From assembly GCA_944390115.1 (NCBI GenBank), contig CALXOW010000101.1, positions 1 to 63,602 of the forward strand: a DNA stretch of 63,602 nucleotides. Direction: 5' to 3'. Position numbers and translations under genes: made by a program. The stretch comes from an uncultured Anaerobiospirillum sp. (GTDB lineage: Bacteria; Pseudomonadota; Gammaproteobacteria; Enterobacterales; Succinivibrionaceae). Below the pieces are notes generated by a model that saw only the letters and a list, made by a program, of their open reading frames with translations, was not told the origin of the DNA and ran no database searches. Below, piece by piece: positions 9,857 to 18,177 of this stretch. Within the stretch, counting starts at the first letter, position 1, and the number at the start of each line of letters is the position of its first letter.

Positions 9857-10891
9857 ATGTTCGACCTCTCGGCTTACAACACCTTTAACCTCACGGTCTA
9901 TGCGCAAAACGGCCGGGTCATTGCAGTTCCAGAGGATTTAGAACAGCCGATCAGCGGCCCTTTCATCATTTTAGGCGGTGGCTCGGATGTCCTCTTTACG
10001 GAGGACTTTGCTGGTACCGTGCTGATTAATCGCATCGGTGGCATTGAGTTTGGACCTAAATTAGACCATCAAGGGCAGCCTACCTCAGATGAGGCTAAGG
10101 CCAGCCACATCTTGGTGCGGGTGGGCGGCGGCGTGCTCTTAGATGAGCTGATCGCTACCTTAATTCAGCAGGGTATTTGTGGCCTGGAGAATCTGTCTTT
10201 AATCCCTGGCACGGTGGGCGCAGCTCCGATTCAAAATGTCGGGGCCTATGGGGTGGAGATTGGCGATCTTATCGCCACGGTGGAGGCGCGTGATGTCTTT
10301 AGTGGCAAGCAGGTTACCTTAACGCAAGAGCAATGTCGCTTTGGTTACCGCTCTTCGATTTTCAAAGAGCAAGGCTGGAGTAGCCTCTTTATCACGCACG
10401 TCACCTTTAAATTGCCCCTAAATTTTGAGCCTAGAGTAAACTATGCTGGCTTGCAAAGCTATGAGTTTAAGAATGCTGCGGCCTTGCGGGAGCGGGTGAT
10501 CGCCTTGCGCAATGAGAAGTTGCCTAATCCTAAGTATGTAGGCAATGCCGGGAGCTTCTTTAAAAACCCTTATGTCAGCGCGCAGCGGGTAACTGAGCTT
10601 AAGGCCCAATATCAAGAGGTGCCTTGCTATCCCCAGAGCAATGGCAGCTACAAGCTTGCGGCTGGTTGGCTGATTGATAAGGCCAATTGTCGCGGGATTA
10701 AGCACGGTCAAGTGGGCACCTGGGGCAAGCAAGCACTGGTCATTGTCAATTTAGGCGGAGCTAAACCACATGAAGTGGTGGCCCTGGCGAAATATGTCAG
10801 TGCCGAAGTGCGCAACAAATTTGCCCTCGACCTTGTACCTGAAGTTCGTCTTTACGGTAAGCACGGAGAATTATCATGGGATCAGATCTGA
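9857..10891 (+). CDS. murB: UDP-N-acetylenolpyruvoylglucosamine reductase
   Basis: An FAD- and NADPH-dependent enzyme that reduces the MurA product to UDP-MurNAc. The 344-aa protein is a type I (E. coli-like) MurB. It shows the FAD-binding ILGGGSDVLF, SLIPGTVGAAPIQNVGAYG, the CRFGYRSS motif, the type I tyrosine (NYAGL, Tyr195), catalytic Ser233 in VGNAGSFFKNP and Glu329 in LVPEVRLYG. The last 16 bases overlap the start of birA, so the two are translationally coupled. In E. coli murB and birA are also adjacent. Confidence 0.97.
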   Translation: MFDLSAYNTFNLTVYAQNGRVIAVPEDLEQPISGPFIILGGGSDVLFTEDFAGTVLINRIGGIEFGPKLDHQGQPTSDEAKASHILVRVGGGVLLDELIATLIQQGICGLENLSLIPGTVGAAPIQNVGAYGVEIGDLIATVEARDVFSGKQVTLTQEQCRFGYRSSIFKEQGWSSLFITHVTFKLPLNFEPRVNYAGLQSYEFKNAAALRERVIALRNEKLPNPKYVGNAGSFFKNPYVSAQRVTELKAQYQEVPCYPQSNGSYKLAAGWLIDKANCRGIKHGQVGTWGKQALVIVNLGGAKPHEVVALAKYVSAEVRNKFALDLVPEVRLYGKHGELSWDQI

Positions 10892-11856
10892 GATTAGTGC
10901 TGCCCTTACTACGCACGCTCAACTTAAGTCCAGGCCTGCGTTTAAATTACCAGGTGCTGTGCTCGAGTTTGGCAATCTCGGTGCTCGAGCTCCAAGAGAC
11001 GGCTTCGCAAGTCAACGAAATTGAGCCCTTATTAGTGCAAGAAGGTGAGGACTTAGTCTTAACTCACAAGTTAGACCTGCTCGATCCCAAGGAGATTCAG
11101 GCCCAGGTTAATGCGCGCGGGCGCTTTGCCTTAAAGAATGTCACCACCTCGACCAATGCCGAGCTGATGGATGAGCTGGGCCAAGAAGAGGGCTTACTGT
11201 CAGGTGACACCTTAGTGGCGGAGATTCAGACCCAAGGCCGTTCCTTAAGAGGCACCAAATGGCTGACCTCCATTGGCACTAACATCATGCTGTCCTTGGC
11301 CTTTAGATTCCCCAGCCTCCAGCATCTGCTAGGCTTTTCCTTAGCCATTGGCGTGGCCACGGTCACGGCCTTAGAGCAGCTGGGGGTTAAAGACCTCAAG
11401 CTCAAGTGGCCTAACGATGTGGAAGGGCGCGGCAAGAAGCTGGCGGGCATCTTAATTGAGACGGTGCCGGTGCCTGGTTCCAGTGAGGTCTTTGCCATTG
11501 TGGGTGTGGGCCTTAATGTCCATCACTCCCACACCATCGATCGCCTGATTGACCGGCCGTACACCTGTCTTGACGACATGGGTTACAACTTAACGCGCAA
11601 TGAGGTCTGCATCAATCTCGTCAACGAGATCCGCTATACCGCCAGCCACTTCAAGCGCAGTGGTCTGTCCCCATTTATCGATACGTGGCTGAGGCACGAC
11701 GCGCTCTTAGGGCGCATTGTTGAGGTCGAGATTTCCTCGCACCGCCGCGTTATGGGCCGCGTCTCGGGCGTCAACAACCTAGGCGAGTTGATCTTAGAGA
11801 GCAACAGTGGCCGCACCGCCTTACGCTCAGGCCATATCGTCTCGGTGCGTTCCTAA
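10876..11856 (+). CDS. birA: Bifunctional biotin ligase / biotin operon repressor
   Basis: Activates biotin to biotinyl-AMP and attaches it to carboxylase subunits; BirA proteins with an N-terminal helix-turn-helix also repress biotin genes. The first ~70 residues fit the winged-helix region, although it is divergent. The catalytic core shows TSTN (91-94), the adenylate-binding loop GRSLRG (121-126), KWPND (177-181) and KLAGILIE (188-195). The loop reads GRGRRG in E. coli, so the residue matching Arg118 is Leu124, a position that controls release of biotinyl-AMP. The start overlaps the end of murB. The gene faces coaA, as in E. coli. Confidence 0.93.
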   Translation: MGSDLRLVLPLLRTLNLSPGLRLNYQVLCSSLAISVLELQETASQVNEIEPLLVQEGEDLVLTHKLDLLDPKEIQAQVNARGRFALKNVTTSTNAELMDELGQEEGLLSGDTLVAEIQTQGRSLRGTKWLTSIGTNIMLSLAFRFPSLQHLLGFSLAIGVATVTALEQLGVKDLKLKWPNDVEGRGKKLAGILIETVPVPGSSEVFAIVGVGLNVHHSHTIDRLIDRPYTCLDDMGYNLTRNEVCINLVNEIRYTASHFKRSGLSPFIDTWLRHDALLGRIVEVEISSHRRVMGRVSGVNNLGELILESNSGRTALRSGHIVSVRS

Positions 11857-12040
11857 CCTCAACCCAGCACTCTTAACCTAGCATGGCGCGCTAATCAGCC
11901 AGCGCGCTTAACCTCAGCACGGCGCGCTTTAACCTCAGCGGCCCCTCAGCTGTCAGCCCAAACTCACGCGCCCCAGCACTTAAGTGTCAGGGGCGGGCGC
12001 ATCCTTAGAGCCAGGGGCGGGCGCGCCCTGAGCGCTCGGC
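11857..12040. repeat. Short repeats between convergent birA and coaA
   Basis: Degenerate GCGCGCTTTAACCTCAGC-type units occur three times (about 11884-11935), and CAGGGGCGGGCGC occurs twice 24 bases apart (11988-12000 and 12012-12024). No clear terminator with a T-run is visible. Confidence 0.5.
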
Positions 12041-13018
12041 CTACTTTTTGAGGTAGATACGGTCGACGCAGTGGTCCGGGCCTTTGTGCAAGATGAGGTT
12101 AGCGCGGTTGCGGCACGGCAGGATGTTCTCGACTAAATTGTCGTGGTTGACCGCACTCCAAATGGTATTGGCGATGTTAACGGCATCCTCAAGCGGCAGC
12201 TTGGCGTAACGGTGGAAGTAGCTGTCAGGGTTATTGAAGGTGCTCTCACGCAGCTTTAAGAAGCGCTCCAAATACCACTGAATCAGACATTCCTCTTCGG
12301 CATCGACGTAGATAGAGAAGTCGATAAAGTCCGAGATAAAGACCTTATTGCGGATATTCGGATAGTCGGCGCCGTTTTGCAGGACGTTGACACCTTCTAA
12401 AATCAGGATGTCAGGGCGATCGACGATCGTGTATTCGCCGGGGATGACGTCATAGTACAGGTGCGAGTACACCGGCACCTTAAGGTTAGGCTCGCCATTT
12501 TTGAGCTTGTGCAGGAAGGTCATAATGGCCTTGACGTCATAGGAAATAGGGAAGCCCTTTTTGGCCTCGATATGGCGCTCATGGAGAATCTTGTTGGGGT
12601 ACAAGAAGCCATCAGTGGTGATTAAATCCACCTTAGGATTGGTATCCCAAGACGAAATCAGGTGCTTGAGCAGGTTCGCGGTCGTGGTCTTGCCACAGGC
12701 AACCGAGCCTGAAATCGAGATGATAAACGGGGCACTCTCGATCGACTTGCCCAGAAACTGCTTGATCACCGTGGAACGATCATGGCGCGAGTGGACGTAC
12801 AGGTACAACAAGCGCGACAAGGGCAGGTAGATGTGTGATACCTCTTGCAGCGAGATCTTATCGTTGAAGGCTAAGCAGCGTTGCAGCTCTTCTTCGGTCA
12901 GATTGACCTTATGCTTGTTATGAGCAAAGGTCGACCAAGTCTTGGCCTCGAACTCAAAGAATGGGGTAATTGCATCATCGTGCATCGAACTATCCCCCGA
13001 CATAAGCCATTTCTCCAC
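12041..13018 (-). CDS. coaA: Pantothenate kinase (type I)
   Basis: Phosphorylates pantothenate, the first and controlling step of coenzyme A synthesis. The 325-aa protein matches E. coli CoaA throughout: YLPLSRLL, the P-loop GSVACGKT (104-111), ITTDGFLYPN, KKGFPISYD, VYSHLYYDV, DILILEGVNVLQ and DFSIYVDA. The start at ATG 13018 has AGG 7 bases upstream; a second ATG 11 codons further in is also possible. It is convergent with birA, the same arrangement as in E. coli, and appears to be monocistronic. Confidence 0.96.
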   Translation of the reverse strand: MEKWLMSGDSSMHDDAITPFFEFEAKTWSTFAHNKHKVNLTEEELQRCLAFNDKISLQEVSHIYLPLSRLLYLYVHSRHDRSTVIKQFLGKSIESAPFIISISGSVACGKTTTANLLKHLISSWDTNPKVDLITTDGFLYPNKILHERHIEAKKGFPISYDVKAIMTFLHKLKNGEPNLKVPVYSHLYYDVIPGEYTIVDRPDILILEGVNVLQNGADYPNIRNKVFISDFIDFSIYVDAEEECLIQWYLERFLKLRESTFNNPDSYFHRYAKLPLEDAVNIANTIWSAVNHDNLVENILPCRNRANLILHKGPDHCVDRIYLKK

Positions 13019-13312
13019 CTAAAGCACTCTAGGGTGCTGCACAGTTCTTAAGGCGCGCCCGCAATCAGGCATCAATTCATCTTACCGTAAGACGGCCCAA
13101 AATGGTGAGAGTCCCGCCATTTCGCCGCAAAATGTCAGTTAAAAGGTGAGCTCTTTGGCACAAAGGTTAAAAGTGGTATCCCTGCGGCTGGCCTAAGCCC
13201 AAGGTCTCAGCCAGCGCCTAAAGTCTTAGCTACCGCCGCAAAAGCCAAGCATGGGTACGCAAATTGTTTACAATGGCACAGTCAGATTGGGCTTTTGGTT
13301 TGAGGCGAGAGC

Positions 13313-16300
13313 ATGACGCAAAGCATTTTTGAGCAGCACGACATCTTAGATCAGCTCTTTGTAGAGCTAAAGCGCATTTATCAGGCGGGCCAGACGCCAC
13401 GCTACGATATCTTGCGTCACATCGCACCGACCCTGACCTATGCCGAGTATGAGCTGGTGATCGAGCGCTTTGTGGGCTACGTGCGGACCCATGAGTGGCA
13501 TCAGTTCAAGGAGCATGAGGACAAGTTAAAGCAAGAGCAGCCATCTTGGCCGCAAGACCTCATGGCCGATGCCTTAAACTTTGAGCAAGACCTAGTCAGA
13601 AGCTTGGGGCGCTTTTTAAAGGAGCGCGAGCATAAGCTGGCCCAGGCGATGAGTGCGCGCGTCAAGGAGCTGGAGTTACTGACTCAAGATCTGCAAACTC
13701 AGCTAAAAGAGAGCAATGCGCAGCGCCATCAGCAGCAAGATGAGCTGACGCGCTACAACACCGCCATTGAGCGCTTAAAGGCGGTGTACAACACCCAGCG
13801 CGCCTTTATGAGCCAAGGCCAGCATGACTCGGAGGCCTTAGAGTTGATGGCCCAAGCGCTCCAAGGCAATGAGCAAGGCTTATCCCCTGAGCTCAAGGAC
13901 ATAAGTGCCCAACTCAGCCCTGAAATCAAAACTAAGGTGTGGGCCTTAGTCCAGGCGGCCAAGCTGCAAGCCAATACCTCGGGGCATCGCGCTCCCGCTT
14001 TACCTGATATTGACGACCTGTTGCGCGCACCGCAGCCTGCCGCAAAGCCTGCTATTAAGCCGCAAGCGCCCGCAGCACAGCCGACACCGTCCCAACCAGC
14101 AGCGGCAGCAGCTGCGACCCAAGCCGCTGCCCCAGTAACTGCAACGCCAGCGGCGGCCCCAACCAACTCCTATCAGGAAGTCTTTGCTCTGATCGCTCAG
14201 ACTAGCACTGACTACTTAAACAGCAAGAGTGAAGACCAAGATCTGACCTCGCTTGATTTAGAGGAAATTGGCAATAAGCTCATCGCGCATCCGCTGGTGC
14301 TACAAGCCAAGCTTACGGAAGCGCAGTTAAAGCGCCTTATTATCAAGAGCGTGTTCTTATACACTGAGCCTTTAACCGAGGCGGACCTGACAGCAAGCGA
14401 TGAAGAGCTGGTGGCAGCCTTACCGAGCGACCAAGACAAGTTCTTTGCGCGCGGCATGCTGACCTTTGCGCATTTGGGCAGCTCTAAGAGTGAATCCAAT
14501 CTGTCGCCAGCGACCGCCATTGCGATGAGTGCCCCGCTCAAGGAGAGCCCAAAGGCAACGCCGATTACCACTGCGCTCTTAGAGCGTCCGGTCAGCGCTG
14601 CTACCGCAATTGTGCGTAGTAATCGCAGCGCCGAGGGCTTGAGCAACAACAGCGCCCAAGAGGGGACGGCGCAAGCTCCGCTCATTGATTTGACCCAAAG
14701 CGATCTCTTAGCCGAAGGCTTAGCGCCAGCTGATGCCCTGGAGCAGTTAAAGGAACAGCAAGCCGCTCAGCTCTTGGCCAAAGCTCAAGCCAAGGCTGAC
14801 GCCCTAAAACAAGGGGCCAGCCTCGCCTTAGGCCCTGAGGGCAAGACCCCATTTTTTAATGAGCCTGCTGAGCTCTTAAATAGCGTCACCCCTAAGTCCT
14901 TGCCACGTGATGAAAGCACGCTCTTACAGGATATGGCGCAAAGCAAGGGCGCAGATAGCATCGCGGCCTTTGCCGCCGCTTCGGCTAAGCTTGAGTCCTT
15001 AGCCCCGATGCTCCATGAGGCCAGCCGGGATTTGTCTCAGGCCAAGGCCGAGTTTGATGCCGCGTTAGGCCAGCCGCCAGCCCCTAAGGCCCAGGCTTCT
15101 AAGGCCCAGGCCCCAGCCGAACCAAAACAGGCTCAGAGCAGCTTTTGGGCGCAGAATATGAGCGATATCTGGGCCGGTACTGAGGGCGGCGCCAATGTCG
15201 GAGCGAAAGCAGTAACTGAGAGCACTACCACTAGTGCCATTGCTTCGGTGGCGCAAGACGTACTCAAGGTCGCGGCCAAATTAGAGCGCGACACTGACGA
15301 GAAGCTCAAGCAAGAGAAGAAGCAATCGCTCTTTGCCAACTCCTATTTCACCGGCGGCGCGGTCAATGAGCCGAGCAACGAACCAGTAAACGCCACTGAA
15401 GACGACGACTTCATCGCCGGTAACGCCAGCGATGCCGCGCCCCAAGCGCAAAAGCCAACTAAGGTCCCCGCAGGTTCTGCAGCAACTTCAGTAAATCAAG
15501 CTGCATCCTCGGTAAGTCCAGCCGCAGGCGGTGCGGCTAAGGAGCATCCCCGAACCACCGCGCCGTTAACCACTGCGCAAGCACAGCGTCCGGCGCCCGT
15601 TACGCCAGCGGCAGTCAAGCAAGACCTGTCACAGCACACCTCGATCATCATTAACCATGATGCGTTAAAGCACCAGCACGCAAGTGGAGCGGGCAAGATT
15701 GCGCTCAAGTCGCTGTCGGACAATACCGCCATTGTGCGCTCGCAAGCACCACAAAGCCTGCCGCCAACTGCAAAGCAAGTAGCACCAAAGGCGGCACCCA
15801 AGCCGCAGCAACCTGCGATGGCGCACAGCACTGAGCACACTACCATTGTCCGTGGTCCAGCTGTGCCTAGTGCCGCCGCACTCACTGCGGCCACAGCTGT
15901 AGCAAGCGCAGCTGCGGCGGCTAGCACAGCGGCAACAGTGTCCACAGCCGCTGCAGCGGCCTCGGCTACAGCGGCCACAACTGCGGCTGGTGCCGCTGCC
16001 GCTGCGGTTACAAGCGCCGAGCAAGCCTGCTTAAAGGAGCTGGGAACCTTATTGGATCTCAAGCTCAAGCAGCGCATGTCCATGCTCAACCAACTCCTAA
16101 ACCAAGGCCAGGATGGCACGGCGGTCGAGCTTAAGTCCTTAGCTCACTTCTACGAAAACTGCATTGCCGGACTGACGCAGCAGTTTAAGTTAAGCTCCGC
16201 TTTAGCCCAGGCGCTCAAGACGCGCATGGAGCAAGACTTAAACGACTTAAGTCACCACGGTGAGCAGCGCATCAAATCCTTAGGCCCTGTTAGTGAAGAT

Positions 16301-17842
16301 CGCGTTACGGCCGACCTCAAGCAAGCCCTGGCGCAGCTTACTGCAAGTCCAAGCTCTAGCACGACCCCAGCGCCCGCCCCAGCTCCGGCTCCTTCGGTAG
16401 AGGCTCAAGTAGCTGATACCCCAGCCGTGTCGGCGCCGTCTGCTGCGGAGCCTGTTCACGGCGCGCACATGCGGTTGTTGACCGAAGATGAGACGCGTGA
16501 TGCTGAGTATCAGGCGCATCCGGTACATGGGCTCAACACCTTTGTGGTGGTTGATGATGCCATGAGCTACGAAGAGAGCTTAGAGCAGCATCAAAGTATC
16601 GATCAGCGCGTTAACCGAGGCTTAACCAAGAAGGTTAACCCGAAAAAGCTCGAGGCCTTACGGGCCAAGCGCCAAAAGGAAGAGCAAGAGCGCAAGCCGG
16701 ATGCTCCCCGTCCGTTCCATGAGCTTAATTTTGCCAGCATCATTGAGACGCAACTTGAGCTCTTTAGGGAGCAAGAGCGTAAGGAGCAGCAAAACCCTGA
16801 GCTCAAGGAGCAAAACAAGAATGCCCCAGGTATGGTGTTCTTTGCCAAGCTCAATGACTCAGGCGAGGCAGTCATTCAAGGCCTAGAGGGCCTGCCTGAA
16901 ACCACAAATCCAAGCTCCAAGGCCACTAGCTTTACCTTAGTAGAAGACGATGGCAGTGACAGCGAGCGCAGTGCCGAGCCAAGTACTGAGTCAGGTGCCG
17001 CAGCGGCTCCTAAGAGCAACGTCCTGGTCTTGATGCCAACGCCGCCAGACGAGGCCACGCCTGCTGACGGGGCTCCGAAGCTTGAGGCGCCGGTGATGGC
17101 TCAATTACCAGACTACGCAACGCCCGCATCGAAGCTCGAGGCTCCAGTTGAACCGAAGCTTGAGGCTCCGGTCATGCCTGAGCTCACAGCATACGTAGCG
17201 CCACTTAAGGCTCCAGTCGTACCTGAGTTGCCTGCGTACTTTGCTCCCCTCAAGGCTCCAGTGATGGCGCAGTTACCTAAGTACTTTGCCCCGCTCAAGG
17301 CCCCAGTGATGGCACAGTTACCTAAGTACTTTGCCCCGCTCAAGGCTCCAGTGATGGCACAGTTACCTAAGTACTTTGCCCCACTCAAGGCCCCTGTCGT
17401 GCCAGAGCTGCCTGCGTACTTTGCTCCGCTCAAAGCTCCAGTCGTGCCTGAGCTACCAGCGTACGTGGCACCACTGCAAGCACCTGTGCTGGCCCAGCTT
17501 CCAGAGTACGTGGCTCCTGAACCTGCGCCGGTGGCCCCAGAGCCAGAGGTGGCTCCGGCAGAACCGACCCCAGTCGCACCGACCACAGTGGCGGTCGAGC
17601 CGCAAGCTAGTGCTGATGACGACGATGAGGATGGCCTCTTTATCACTCCAGCTAGTGCCTATGCCACGCCAAGCGGAGCGGCAAGCGGCAATCCGCTGAG
17701 CGTAAATGAGTCCAACACGCTGTGGCCTAACAGCATGACCAGCTATAGCTTTAGCTTAGGCCCCAACAATGGCGCCGCGATCTTAGGCGGAGCCTTTGGC
17801 ACGGGCTTTGGCTTAGGCTCTGGCTCGGGTTCAGGAAAGTAG
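13313..17842 (+). CDS. Very large Ala/Pro-rich repeat protein, 1509 aa
   Basis: No known function. Residues 1-170 are helical and charged, with a probable coiled coil at about 95-165. Two further globular-looking stretches follow (about 285-385 and 900-980), separated by long Ala/Pro/Gln-rich, probably disordered linkers. Near 1255-1400 there are tandem 15-residue units of the form APVMAQLPKYFAPLK (variants PVVPELPAYFAPLK), encoded by 45-bp units at about 17205-17520; three central units are nearly identical in DNA. The tail is Gly-rich (GGAFGTGFGLGSG). There is no signal peptide and no membrane segment, so it is probably cytoplasmic, perhaps a scaffold (inference). The ATG follows a GAGGCGAGAGC ribosome site. 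Confidence 0.85.
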   Translation: MTQSIFEQHDILDQLFVELKRIYQAGQTPRYDILRHIAPTLTYAEYELVIERFVGYVRTHEWHQFKEHEDKLKQEQPSWPQDLMADALNFEQDLVRSLGRFLKEREHKLAQAMSARVKELELLTQDLQTQLKESNAQRHQQQDELTRYNTAIERLKAVYNTQRAFMSQGQHDSEALELMAQALQGNEQGLSPELKDISAQLSPEIKTKVWALVQAAKLQANTSGHRAPALPDIDDLLRAPQPAAKPAIKPQAPAAQPTPSQPAAAAAATQAAAPVTATPAAAPTNSYQEVFALIAQTSTDYLNSKSEDQDLTSLDLEEIGNKLIAHPLVLQAKLTEAQLKRLIIKSVFLYTEPLTEADLTASDEELVAALPSDQDKFFARGMLTFAHLGSSKSESNLSPATAIAMSAPLKESPKATPITTALLERPVSAATAIVRSNRSAEGLSNNSAQEGTAQAPLIDLTQSDLLAEGLAPADALEQLKEQQAAQLLAKAQAKADALKQGASLALGPEGKTPFFNEPAELLNSVTPKSLPRDESTLLQDMAQSKGADSIAAFAAASAKLESLAPMLHEASRDLSQAKAEFDAALGQPPAPKAQASKAQAPAEPKQAQSSFWAQNMSDIWAGTEGGANVGAKAVTESTTTSAIASVAQDVLKVAAKLERDTDEKLKQEKKQSLFANSYFTGGAVNEPSNEPVNATEDDDFIAGNASDAAPQAQKPTKVPAGSAATSVNQAASSVSPAAGGAAKEHPRTTAPLTTAQAQRPAPVTPAAVKQDLSQHTSIIINHDALKHQHASGAGKIALKSLSDNTAIVRSQAPQSLPPTAKQVAPKAAPKPQQPAMAHSTEHTTIVRGPAVPSAAALTAATAVASAAAAASTAATVSTAAAAASATAATTAAGAAAAAVTSAEQACLKELGTLLDLKLKQRMSMLNQLLNQGQDGTAVELKSLAHFYENCIAGLTQQFKLSSALAQALKTRMEQDLNDLSHHGEQRIKSLGPVSEDRVTADLKQALAQLTASPSSSTTPAPAPAPAPSVEAQVADTPAVSAPSAAEPVHGAHMRLLTEDETRDAEYQAHPVHGLNTFVVVDDAMSYEESLEQHQSIDQRVNRGLTKKVNPKKLEALRAKRQKEEQERKPDAPRPFHELNFASIIETQLELFREQERKEQQNPELKEQNKNAPGMVFFAKLNDSGEAVIQGLEGLPETTNPSSKATSFTLVEDDGSDSERSAEPSTESGAAAAPKSNVLVLMPTPPDEATPADGAPKLEAPVMAQLPDYATPASKLEAPVEPKLEAPVMPELTAYVAPLKAPVVPELPAYFAPLKAPVMAQLPKYFAPLKAPVMAQLPKYFAPLKAPVMAQLPKYFAPLKAPVVPELPAYFAPLKAPVVPELPAYVAPLQAPVLAQLPEYVAPEPAPVAPEPEVAPAEPTPVAPTTVAVEPQASADDDDEDGLFITPASAYATPSGAASGNPLSVNESNTLWPNSMTSYSFSLGPNNGAAILGGAFGTGFGLGSGSGSGK
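17076..17530 (+). repeat. 45-bp tandem repeats coding for 15-residue units
   Basis: In-frame repeats coding for AP-V-(M/V)-(A/P)-(Q/E)-LP-x-Y-x-APLK. About seven regular units occupy 17205-17520, with more degenerate units (LEAPV...) before them. Three consecutive units differ by only a few bases, which points to recent slippage or recombination. Confidence 0.9.
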
Positions 17843-18177
17843 CAGCCACACCTCAAAAGAGCCATACCTTAACTTCGCGCGCGTCGTGACGGCTTACGCA
17901 GTCGGGGCGGGCGCTGGCCCTTAGGGCGCAAGGATCCATAGCCTGAGAGTGGCACGTAGCATCCCCTCAAGTTTCTCTTTCCAGGCAAGTCAGGCCGTAG
18001 GACTGAGCGTAACAGCGCTCAGTACCACGACGTAGCTTGCCATCAAGCCAGCTCTACCACAGCAGGCGGCAGCACCGCACTACCCTGATTCTGAGCCCGC
18101 ACCACGCAATGTGGTGCAAAGCACAGAGCGTAGGACTCAAGCCTTAGGGCTAGTGCCGGGCACGTCACGCCTAAAGC
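17843..18177. other. Non-coding gap between convergent large genes
   Basis: The stretch separates the ends of the 1509-aa gene and the 588-aa gene. I see no terminator with a T-run, no RNA gene and no convincing open frame. Confidence 0.35.

Noticed and set aside
15496-16119. Long Ala/Cys-rich open frame on the - strand
   Set aside because: It is the shadow of the Ala-rich 1509-aa gene; GCN-rich coding DNA leaves the opposite strand free of stops.
17113-17646. Gly/Ser/Thr-rich repetitive frame on the - strand
   Set aside because: It is the reverse complement of the 45-bp repeats in the 1509-aa gene, without a ribosome site.
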